Origin: Pedobacter ginsenosidimutans
GTDB taxonomy: Bacteria; Bacteroidota; Bacteroidia; Sphingobacteriales; Sphingobacteriaceae
DNA: 64,000 nucleotides
Direction: 5' to 3'
Assembly (NCBI RefSeq): GCF_001442625.1
Contig: NZ_LMZQ01000001.1
Span: forward strand, 248,001 to 312,000
The notes under the pieces were generated by a model. The model worked only from the letters and a program-made list of their open reading frames with translations, was not told where the DNA came from and made no database searches. Shown here piece after piece: positions 46,924 through 54,233 of this stretch; position 1 is the first letter of the stretch, and every line of letters begins with the position of its first letter. The position numbers were made by a program, and so were the translations under genes.

Positions 46924-46998
46924 TATTATCGCTTTACATAGATAATACGTTTACAAAACAGACTTCCTCTACTCCATTTTAAAAAAAACTTATTTTTT

Positions 46999-47592
46999 TT
47001 ATCCTTTATCAAAGAAAAGACAAATCGCCAGCGCCAAAAAGCCATGTATTGACCCAAAAAAAGCTTTCTTTATTGTCTTTGTAGCTTTTACAATATGATT
47101 ACTTACTGTTGAGGTAGATATATTAAGCTGATCTGCCACTTCTTCATATGATTTCCCTTCGATTTTGCAGAGTTTAAAAACAAGTCTCTGTTGCGGAGGT
47201 AAATCTTCAATCGCCCTGTTCAGTACAATTTCACTTTCCTTATAAAATAATAGTTCCTCAGTCGGGTTGTATAGCTGAGCACTAGCCGACAGGATTTCAT
47301 CCTGAAGACGTTGATCTCTGGCAGCTTTACGATAAAAATCACTAACTGTATGGTTGGCAATAGTAAAAATGTAATAATTAAATGGTTTATCAATATCAAT
47401 AACCAATCTCTTATCCCAAATCTTAACAAACACGTCCTGTGTCAACTCTTCAGCCAACGGAATATGTTTTATCATCTTAACTAATTTCCTAAATATCAAT
47501 TTGCTGTAATGTCTATAAAGGACTTCAAAAGCAGCTACATCACCGCCTTTCAAGGCAGTTAATAATTCTTTTTCATCGTCAAGAAAATCCAT
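46999..47592 (-). CDS. ECF sigma-70 factor, FecI-like (unit 3)
   Basis: This 197-residue ECF sigma factor has region 2 in FEVLYRHYSKLIFRKLVKMI and AEELTQDVFVKIWDKR, and region 4 in LPPQQRLVFKLCKIEGKSYE with the helix-turn-helix VADQLNISTSTVSNHI. It ends with a hydrophobic tail (GSIHGFLALAICLFF). It should drive the peptidase unit downstream. A minus-strand tatatttg at 47737-47744 fits the -7 consensus but has no clear -33 partner and is 145 bases from the ATG. Confidence 0.92.
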   Translation of the reverse strand: MDFLDDEKELLTALKGGDVAAFEVLYRHYSKLIFRKLVKMIKHIPLAEELTQDVFVKIWDKRLVIDIDKPFNYYIFTIANHTVSDFYRKAARDQRLQDEILSASAQLYNPTEELLFYKESEIVLNRAIEDLPPQQRLVFKLCKIEGKSYEEVADQLNISTSTVSNHIVKATKTIKKAFFGSIHGFLALAICLFFDKG

Positions 47593-48038
47593 TTAAAGAT
47601 TAATTTATTAAATGCCCCACAAAGAGAGTTTTCACAGAAGCAACAGGTTTGTTAGGTTTAGTTAAAGTCATCAATTACTTGCGGCATTCCGCTCAACTGA
47701 TTTATTCTTTCAGTCACAAAATTGATAGACAACATTCAAATATACCGATTGGTACTTAATTTAGAGACTATTACCCCGCAAAATAATTGAAAAATAAATT
47801 AACTGGATATTTCCCCTAAAGCCATTTCATCGTTTTTACATAAATGATATTATTTAATGGGTAAATTATTTGAAGAGATTGAAGAACACTGAAGCTGTAA
47901 TGCAAACCCCGTATCAGACCCGTTTCACCAGGCGTAGAAAAATAAGGACAAAGCATATTTTAGTCAACTGACCGCCAAATCTGTCAGCCTCACCATCATT
48001 GAAAACTGTTTAATATTTTTTTTTCATAAGTTTAAACA
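47593..48038. promoter_or_regulatory. Divergent spacer: sigma gene and histidine kinase gene
   Basis: This 446-base A/T-rich stretch between divergent genes must hold both promoters. The only match I can point to is the -7-like tatatttg (minus strand, 47737-47744). No long inverted or direct repeat and no coding frame stands out. Confidence 0.4.
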
Positions 48039-49061
48039 ATGGATAAAAATGAGCGACGAATTTCCTGGTATAGTTCGCTGTTAATCGCCTTATTGGTAAA
48101 TACACCGAAGCTACTGGCTTTACGCGAAAAGGGAATTTTGGCGCAATACTGGCATTTTAATCCTTTGGAACTGCTATATCAGTTTTTATTCAATCTGCTC
48201 TTCTGTGGACTAATATTCCAATTAAACCTGAATCCATCTTCAAAGCTTAGTATTTATCGTGAAAAAAATAAAATTAGTCTGTATGTCATTTCAAATGCAT
48301 TAATATTCTTTTTTGCTGTCTTTGTGGGAGGTGTGCTTCAAAACAAATTATTTTTTACGCCACAATTGCCGAAGGTTTACCTAGCGGGCAACTTCGTGCG
48401 ATTATTCTTGAGTAGTATCTTAACTGGTATTCTGATTAAAATTGTCCTGCTTGTCCGTTCCTCTAAAAATAAAGAAGTAGAAAACGAGCAGCTCAAAATG
48501 GCCTACATGCAAACAGAACTGGAGCTTTTGAAAGAACAGATGAACCCACATTTTTTATTCAATTCTTTAAGTAGCCTCTCAGGTGTAATCAGGGAAAACC
48601 CTGCCTTGGCACAAAAATATGTCCGCGATTTATCTACCGTTTTTCGCTACGCTTTAAATCGTTCCAAAAATAATCTGGTAATACTTAGCGATGAATTAAC
48701 GATGCTAAAGGCATTCGCCCGGCTCATCACCATGCGTTTGGAAAATGCCTTTAAAATGGAAATTAATATTCCCACTGAAGTGTTGAATTATAAATTACCC
48801 CATTTGACTTTACAGCCTTTATTAGAAAATGCGGTGAAACACAACGCAGCAACCCTAACAAAGCCCTTAAATGTAAAGCTGTATATGGATGATGACCTGC
48901 TGGTTCTGAGCAATAACCTCAACGAAATTCCAACACCCGAAAGCAGCAACGGAATGGGACTTGCAAACCTGAACGAACGTTTTAAGATTATGGTGAAACA
49001 AGAAATCGAAATAAGCAAAAGCCAAAGCGAATTTCTGGTAAAAATCCCTTTAAAAGCATGA
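48039..49061 (+). CDS. LytS/YehU-type sensor histidine kinase
   Basis: This 340-residue inner-membrane protein has four predicted helices in the first 140 residues (SWYSSLLIALLVNTPKL, LLYQFLFNLLFCGLIFQL, YVISNALIFFFAVFVGGV, LFLSSILTGILIKIVLLV). It is followed by a coiled stretch and the His_kinase domain. The phospho-acceptor is His171 in QMNPHFLFNSLSS; the ATP-binding N-box is LQPLLENAVKHNA and a glycine box is NGMGLANLNERF. It has no extracellular sensor domain, so it probably senses something at or in the membrane. It overlaps the response-regulator gene by 4 bases, so they are one operon and a cognate pair. Confidence 0.93.
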   Translation: MDKNERRISWYSSLLIALLVNTPKLLALREKGILAQYWHFNPLELLYQFLFNLLFCGLIFQLNLNPSSKLSIYREKNKISLYVISNALIFFFAVFVGGVLQNKLFFTPQLPKVYLAGNFVRLFLSSILTGILIKIVLLVRSSKNKEVENEQLKMAYMQTELELLKEQMNPHFLFNSLSSLSGVIRENPALAQKYVRDLSTVFRYALNRSKNNLVILSDELTMLKAFARLITMRLENAFKMEINIPTEVLNYKLPHLTLQPLLENAVKHNAATLTKPLNVKLYMDDDLLVLSNNLNEIPTPESSNGMGLANLNERFKIMVKQEIEISKSQSEFLVKIPLKA

Positions 49062-49834
49062 AAACCATCCGTACTGTTGTTGTAGAAGATGAGGCCGTCA
49101 CCTCAAGGAACCTCATTCACTTATTGGGAGAAATAGCGCATGATATTGATATAGTTTCGGCATTAAGTACAGTTGAAGAAGCAACTACCTGGTTTGCCGG
49201 CAACGAAAACATGTACGATTTAATTTTTATGGATATCAGGCTCGCCGATGGATTGTCTTTTGATATTTTCAAACGAATCGCCATCGATAAACCTGTAATT
49301 TTTGTAACCGCATATAACGATTACGCCATCACGGCTTTCAGAAACAATGGTATCGATTACATTTTAAAACCTTTTGACGAGGAAGAAATTGCCAATGCTG
49401 TTAACAAATATAAAAGATGGATGGGTAGTGCTACACCGCATGTTTTGCCTGTATTTGCAGATTTAGCCGCACAAATTGGCAACCTTTCAAAATCTTACAA
49501 AAAGTCTTTCCTTATTCATTACCGTGATAAACTGATACCCGTAGAAACGGCTAAAATTTCGTGGTTTTATACGGCTAATGAAATCGTTTACGCCAGAACA
49601 GACGACGACAGGCAGTTTGTGATGGACTTTACCATGGAACAGCTGGAACAACAGCTAGAGCCGGATACTTTTTTCCGGGCAAACCGCCAGTTTCTGATCA
49701 ACCGCCGGGCTATAACCGAAGTGGAATTTTATTTCAATGGAAGATTGTTGGTTAAAGTAAAACCAATAGCAGAAATGCAAATCCTGATCAGCAAAGCCCG
49801 TGTGCCTGAGTTTAAAAAATGGATGAACACTTAA
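49058..49834 (+). CDS. LytTR-family response regulator
   Basis: This 258-residue regulator has a receiver domain at residues 1-120, with acidic pocket VVVEDE, phospho-acceptor Asp59 in YDLIFMDIRLADG, Thr in VIFVTAYND and Lys in DYILKPFDEEE. The LytTR DNA-binding domain follows at about 160-255 (LIHYRDKLIPVETAKISWFY, FFRANRQFLINRRAITEVEF). It is phosphorylated by the kinase encoded immediately upstream and would bind direct-repeat sites near its targets. The genes that follow (desaturase-like, small secreted proteins) are candidate targets by position only. Confidence 0.93.
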   Translation: MKTIRTVVVEDEAVTSRNLIHLLGEIAHDIDIVSALSTVEEATTWFAGNENMYDLIFMDIRLADGLSFDIFKRIAIDKPVIFVTAYNDYAITAFRNNGIDYILKPFDEEEIANAVNKYKRWMGSATPHVLPVFADLAAQIGNLSKSYKKSFLIHYRDKLIPVETAKISWFYTANEIVYARTDDDRQFVMDFTMEQLEQQLEPDTFFRANRQFLINRRAITEVEFYFNGRLLVKVKPIAEMQILISKARVPEFKKWMNT

Positions 49835-49944
49835 ATCGTTTCACCCCTTTGTTTTTCAGCTTCACCTGTTTTTAGGCCGCATCCAAATTCATTTTTATTC
49901 AACTTTATTCTGTCTTAACAAGGCAGCATTTAGTTTAGATAAAA

Positions 49945-50778
49945 ATGAAAAATCACATCGGTCCATATCGCATTTACATCCTGTTATTCCTTTTTGTGTT
50001 AATTCTTGCCGAAATCATCTGGAGCTGGAAGAAAGAAAAAGGCACTTATGATGTTAAGGAAACTTTTTCCAACCTCGCTATTTTTGCAGGTTTTCAGTTT
50101 TCAAAATTCATATTTGCAGGTTATCAATTAACCATTCTGGGTTTCTTTGCAAATCTGACACCCATTAAATTGCCGCATAATGCCTGGGTTTTCGGTTTAA
50201 CATTTATCACTGCAGATTTTATCTATTATTGGTTTCATCGCTTTTCACACATCTGGAAACCGCTTTGGGCATTTCATTTGGTCCACCATTCGGCCATGCA
50301 CATGAATTTAACGGCAGCCTACCGCCTTAACTGGTTTTCGGCAATTGTTAGTCCCTTGTTTTTTATCCCGGCTGCATTATTTGGTTTACCTACCGATTTT
50401 ATTGTGATTTCTTATGCGCTTAACCTTACTTACCAATTTTTTCTACACACTGAGGCAGTTGGAAAATTAGGCTTGGTTGAGCATGTAATGGATACACCGT
50501 CATCGCACCGGGTTCACCATGGAAGCAACCCGATTTACATCGATAAAAACTTTGGCGGTGTCTTAATTATCTGGGATAAGCTATTTGGCACTTATCAACC
50601 GGAAACAGAAAAAGTACGGTATGGCCTAACTACCGGTTTTTTAAGTTATAATCCCTTCCGCCTGGTGGTCCAAGGCTTTATCAACTGGTTTAAGCCAAAA
50701 AGTTCGATCCCCGGTAATAACAATTCAACCCCGAATCTTTCTGTTTCAACCGAAAAGCAGAAACATGCATTAAATTAA
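49945..50778 (+). CDS. Fatty-acid hydroxylase/sterol desaturase family protein
   Basis: This 277-residue membrane protein has helices near 10-28, 41-70, 80-97 and 130-165. The di-iron histidine boxes are complete: HRFSH (98-102), HLVHHSAMH (His111, His114, His115) and HRVHHG (His188, His191, His192). Family members hydroxylate or desaturate lipids in the membrane. Substrate is unknown; in Bacteroidota, hydroxy-fatty acids, sphingolipids and carotenoids are possibilities. It begins 110 bases after the LytTR gene. The C-terminal 35 residues are polar and lie outside the conserved domain. Confidence 0.88.
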   Translation: MKNHIGPYRIYILLFLFVLILAEIIWSWKKEKGTYDVKETFSNLAIFAGFQFSKFIFAGYQLTILGFFANLTPIKLPHNAWVFGLTFITADFIYYWFHRFSHIWKPLWAFHLVHHSAMHMNLTAAYRLNWFSAIVSPLFFIPAALFGLPTDFIVISYALNLTYQFFLHTEAVGKLGLVEHVMDTPSSHRVHHGSNPIYIDKNFGGVLIIWDKLFGTYQPETEKVRYGLTTGFLSYNPFRLVVQGFINWFKPKSSIPGNNNSTPNLSVSTEKQKHALN

Positions 50779-50801
50779 TCCGTCTATTTAATAAAAAACA
50801 C

Positions 50802-51023
50802 ATGATGAAAAAGTTCATTTTAATTATCAGTATCGCGTTCTGGGCTGCACTGCCCGCAAATGCCCAAAGCAGAATAGTTGTAAGAACACCTGCTAAAAGA
50901 ATCATTGTACATACCCGCCCGGTGAATGTTAGGCCTGTTGCAAGCGTTGTCGTAGTAAAAGCCGCACCAATTGTAGTGGTAAAACCTACGTTGAGAAGAG
51001 GGGTAGTTATTGTTCATCACTAA
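50802..51023 (+). CDS. Small secreted Val/Arg-rich protein
   Basis: This 73-residue protein has a clear Sec signal (KFILIISIAFWAALPANAQ). The mature 50 residues are almost entirely Val, Arg, Lys, Pro and Ala, in alternating beta-type segments (IVVRTPAKRIIVHT, VNVRPVASVVVVK, IVVVKPTLRRGVVIVHH), and strongly basic. No enzyme motif is present. It lies 23 bases after the hydroxylase gene and 43 bases before the Spy-like gene. The composition suggests a periplasmic or surface protein that binds something acidic, but no function can be assigned. The start could be either of two adjacent ATGs (50802 or 50805). Confidence 0.7.
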   Translation: MMKKFILIISIAFWAALPANAQSRIVVRTPAKRIIVHTRPVNVRPVASVVVVKAAPIVVVKPTLRRGVVIVHH

Positions 51024-51066
51024 TCTTAAGCAATTTTCATATTTTTAAATCAATAGAAATCAAATC

Positions 51067-51456
51067 ATGAAAACCCCTAAAATCACAAATTTATTTGTTG
51101 CTTTATTGGCCTTATCAGTTTCCGGTTTAACCCCGGCGTTTGCTCAAAATAAAGCAAATGATTTAAAGAATAAAACGCCCGAAGAGCGGGCTAAATTTCA
51201 AACGGAAATGATGAAGAGTAAGCTCAACCTAAGTGCCCAACAGCAAAGTAAAATTGAAGTCATAAACTTAAACTATGCTAAAAAGTTCGAACCGGTTATA
51301 AAAAGCACCGATAGTAAAATAACACGCTTTAAACAAGCCATGTCTTTACAGAAAGCGAAGGATGAGGAGCTGAAAAAGGTATTTACAGCCAGCCAATATC
51401 AGCAATACGAAAAGTTTCAAGAGGCGTTAAAAAGCACACTAAAAGATAAAATGTAA
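51067..51456 (+). CDS. Spy/CpxP-like small periplasmic protein
   Basis: This 129-residue protein has a Sec signal (LFVALLALSVSGLTPAFAQ) and a wholly helical, charged mature part. The segments KTPEERAKFQTEMMKSKLNL and SAQQQSKIEVINLNYAKKF resemble the helix-turn-helix repeat of the Spy/CpxP (LTxxQ) family, with a loose LSAQQ for LTxxQ. A second copy, FTASQYQQYEKFQEALK, follows. Family members are small ATP-independent periplasmic chaperones or envelope-stress sensors. Being downstream of a LytS/LytTR pair supports an envelope-response role. Function is inferred from sequence character, not from a strict motif. Confidence 0.7.
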   Translation: MKTPKITNLFVALLALSVSGLTPAFAQNKANDLKNKTPEERAKFQTEMMKSKLNLSAQQQSKIEVINLNYAKKFEPVIKSTDSKITRFKQAMSLQKAKDEELKKVFTASQYQQYEKFQEALKSTLKDKM

Positions 51457-51541
51457 TATGAAACCATCATGATTTTTCAAACCACACAGTGGTATGAAAA
51501 AATCTGATAGCTTCATCACAATTGAAAACAAATTTATACAG

Positions 51542-52585
51542 ATGAAAAATTTACTCAGACTTTGCTTTTTACTATTGATTTTATCAGCTTGCACTAAAGG
51601 AGGTGATTCGCCGTCAACAGAACCTATAGATGATGATTTAGATGGGCCAATTTCTCGACCTGCATCTGGATATGGAGCTGATGGCAGTTACAAGGTTGCA
51701 GAGATCAATTTTGCAAACCCAACCTATTCCGGAACCAATGTAACTATTTTCTATCCTGCCGGGATTACCTCACCCAAAGGAACTATTTTCTATTCACATC
51801 CTTATGGCGGCGAAGATAAAAATTATGCAAAGGGCCTTTTCGAGTTCATTGCAAAAAAAGGTTTTGTAGTGGTTTTTGTTCCCTATCCAACAACCGGAGT
51901 TAGTATAGATGACAGATATAACACACTCTGGACAGGCTTTTTAAAGGCAGCAACAGACTATCCGAATCTTATCGACAAGACCCGCGTTGGCTTTATGGGG
52001 CATTCTTTTGGTGGAGGTGCTTCAATTGCCCTTGCTTATAAAGCGTTCACCGATTATGGTTGGGGACAAAATGCCCGTTTCCTTTTCACCATGGCACCCT
52101 GGTACAGTTATCAGATTACCAATGCACAACTTCAGAATTTTCCTGCCAATACAAAAATGATTGCCCAGGTTTATGATGAAGATATTATTAACGACCACCG
52201 TTTAGCAATCGATATCTTTAAAAACATCAGCATTTCCGCGGCAGAAAAAGATTTTATCTACATTAAAGCAGCCACAATTGCAGGGTACACTTACCACACG
52301 GAACACACCATGCCAAATACAAGAACAGCATTCGATGCTTATGATTATTACGGCATTTACCGCCTGCTCGATGCCATGATGGATTATAGTTTTAATGGCG
52401 ATCAGGCCGCAAAAAATGTGGCTCTAGGAAACGGTTCAACAGCACAAATAACAATGCCTGGATATAAAAATGAAGTTTTGCCACCGTTAGAAGTAAGCGA
52501 TAATCCGGTGCCTAAATATGCACAAAGCCGATATGAATTTCAGTGCGGCAGTACAGTTAATCCCAGAATTGGAAATTGTAATTAA
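51542..52585 (+). CDS. Lipase/cutinase-like alpha/beta-hydrolase lipoprotein
   Basis: The protein is 347 residues from the ATG at 51542 (MKNLLRLCFLLLILSACTKG, lipid Cys17). An in-frame ATG at 51494 would put 16 polar residues before the signal. A polar linker (GGDSPSTEPIDDDLDG) follows. The hydrolase fold has an oxyanion-type HPYGG loop, nucleophile Ser155 in VGFMGHSFGGGASIAL and a probable His in the YHTEHTMPN region. This resembles chlorophyllase/cutinase-type (dienelactone hydrolase superfamily) esterases. It is anchored in the outer or inner membrane. Substrate unknown. It is followed at 5 bases by a serine hydrolase gene. Confidence 0.78.
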   Translation: MKNLLRLCFLLLILSACTKGGDSPSTEPIDDDLDGPISRPASGYGADGSYKVAEINFANPTYSGTNVTIFYPAGITSPKGTIFYSHPYGGEDKNYAKGLFEFIAKKGFVVVFVPYPTTGVSIDDRYNTLWTGFLKAATDYPNLIDKTRVGFMGHSFGGGASIALAYKAFTDYGWGQNARFLFTMAPWYSYQITNAQLQNFPANTKMIAQVYDEDIINDHRLAIDIFKNISISAAEKDFIYIKAATIAGYTYHTEHTMPNTRTAFDAYDYYGIYRLLDAMMDYSFNGDQAAKNVALGNGSTAQITMPGYKNEVLPPLEVSDNPVPKYAQSRYEFQCGSTVNPRIGNCN

Positions 52586-52589
52586 AAAT

Positions 52590-53672
52590 ATGAAGAAGTT
52601 AATTTTTAGTATCTTGATTTTATTTTGTTGCGGAAATTTAAACGCACAGAACTTCTCTAAAATCGATACCTGGCTACAGGAACACGCCGATGTAATGGGC
52701 GGCAGAGTTTACCTCATACTCTATAAAGACGGGAAAATTGTATATAGCAAAGGCGTGAGCGAGCTTTCTGCAAAACAGAAAATGGTGGGTAAAATTGTAG
52801 CCAGGAGACAAGGCAAAACTGCCGATTTCAGCGATTACACCGCTACAACCCGGCAGCAGATTGCCAGTTGCAGTAAATGGCTGAGCGCTGCCTTGGTAAT
52901 GACTTTTGTTGATGAGGGTAAGCTGAAACTTAGCGATACGGTTGGCAAATATCTTCCGGTTTTATCGAAATCGGGCAAAGGGAATATCACCATTAGCGAA
53001 TGTTTATCGCACATGACTGCCATAAAATCTCCTGATTTAAAAGAGAGTTTAAGCGAAATGCGACAAACCAATAGCATGGATGAAGCCATCCAAATGATTG
53101 CTGCTTTGCCTATGGAGGGCGAACCAGGAAAGGTTTTTAGATACAGCAATACCGGATTACAAATCGCCGGAGCAGTGATTGAAAAAATCAGTGGCAAGAG
53201 CTTCGAAACCTTATTTGCCGAAAGAATTGCCAAGCCTTTAGATATGAAAAATACCGATTTCGGGAAAGGTAAAGTTGCATTGCCTGCAGGTGGGGCGAGC
53301 AGTACACCAAACGATTACATGAATTTTCTTACTATGATTGTAAATAAAGGCATTTTTAATGGCAAGAGAATTCTATCAGAGAATAGTGTGAACCAAATGC
53401 AAATTAACCGTGTAACTGGTGAAGTTAACAAAGCTTATGCCCCCACAGAAGCAGGAAATTTTGGCTATGGCTACGGCGAATGGGTGATGGAAAATAGTAT
53501 AAACAATAAGCCGGGTAACGCTGTTACCAGTCCCGGCTTATTTGGCAGTTATCCCTGGATTGATAACCAAAAGAAAACGGCTGGCTTTTTAATGGCCTTT
53601 TACCTTAACAATAAAGGAAGACACGAATACTATGTTGAGTTGAAGAAGTTAGTTGATGAGGCCTTGAAGTGA
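52590..53672 (+). CDS. Secreted beta-lactamase-fold serine hydrolase
   Basis: The protein is 360 residues from the ATG at 52590 (MKKLIFSILILFCCGNLNAQ, signal). A longer frame would overlap the lipase gene. It is a class C beta-lactamase/esterase family member with Ser93-x-x-Lys96 in ASCSKWLSA and Tyr185-x-Asn187 in FRYSNTGLQ. The third conserved block (KTG/HxG) is not obvious; GLFGSYPWIDN is the likely region. Length is usual for such EstB-like hydrolases. Many are esterases or D-amino peptidases, not drug-resistance enzymes, and I would not call resistance from this sequence. It is 5 bases downstream of the lipase gene and probably co-transcribed. Confidence 0.82.
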   Translation: MKKLIFSILILFCCGNLNAQNFSKIDTWLQEHADVMGGRVYLILYKDGKIVYSKGVSELSAKQKMVGKIVARRQGKTADFSDYTATTRQQIASCSKWLSAALVMTFVDEGKLKLSDTVGKYLPVLSKSGKGNITISECLSHMTAIKSPDLKESLSEMRQTNSMDEAIQMIAALPMEGEPGKVFRYSNTGLQIAGAVIEKISGKSFETLFAERIAKPLDMKNTDFGKGKVALPAGGASSTPNDYMNFLTMIVNKGIFNGKRILSENSVNQMQINRVTGEVNKAYAPTEAGNFGYGYGEWVMENSINNKPGNAVTSPGLFGSYPWIDNQKKTAGFLMAFYLNNKGRHEYYVELKKLVDEALK

Positions 53673-54233
53673 AGGCAATGCCAGGTAATTCCACAATTAG
53701 CAGTTATTATTAATGCTTCTTCTTACTGCTGTACTACCCTTTGAAGTTATTCGCTAAAACCTTTCAAAATCTACAACTGCCTAGCAATGCCCGTAAAAGT
53801 TACGACATATTAAAGCTTGACAAATTCACTAAATCTCTTAATCGTTATATAACCTTGCCTGCTTGCTCATCCGGGAAGTGGAGACGATAATTCCTAAAAG
53901 ATTAATGCCTACATTGATCTGTTAAAAAACTGGTGTAGAAAAGAATCTCATATCCAGTTTTCTCCTCTTGATCTACGTATAATTATATAAAACATAAGGA
54001 AAATTGTATAAAGCTAATTGCAGGTCTTTGTATAGATTTGTTATATAAGAATTAACCTTGAGCGCTTTTAAATGTAGGTTCCCACTAACCTACACTGCTC
54101 AGTACCGGCTGAACGTAAATATATCCGGCTTTGCAGGACTAAGAACCCGGCGGGGACGGACTGTTGACTTTAATAAAATTGAATAACATTGCTATCCTCC
54201 GGCATTAATTTTAAATCCTAAAAAATCAAAAAC
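53673..54233. other. Spacer before the copper ATPase gene
   Basis: This stretch has no convincing coding frame. A plus-strand tagatttg (54033-54040) fits the -7 consensus TAnnTTTG but lies about 190 bases before the ATG and lacks a -33 partner. I see no CsoR/CueR-type dyad that I could assign. The remainder shows nothing interpretable. Confidence 0.4.

Noticed and set aside
52590..53672. Beta-lactam resistance gene
   Set aside because: The SxxK and YxN motifs fit a broad serine-hydrolase family that includes esterases and peptidases. The third lactamase block is not clear, so resistance is not supported.
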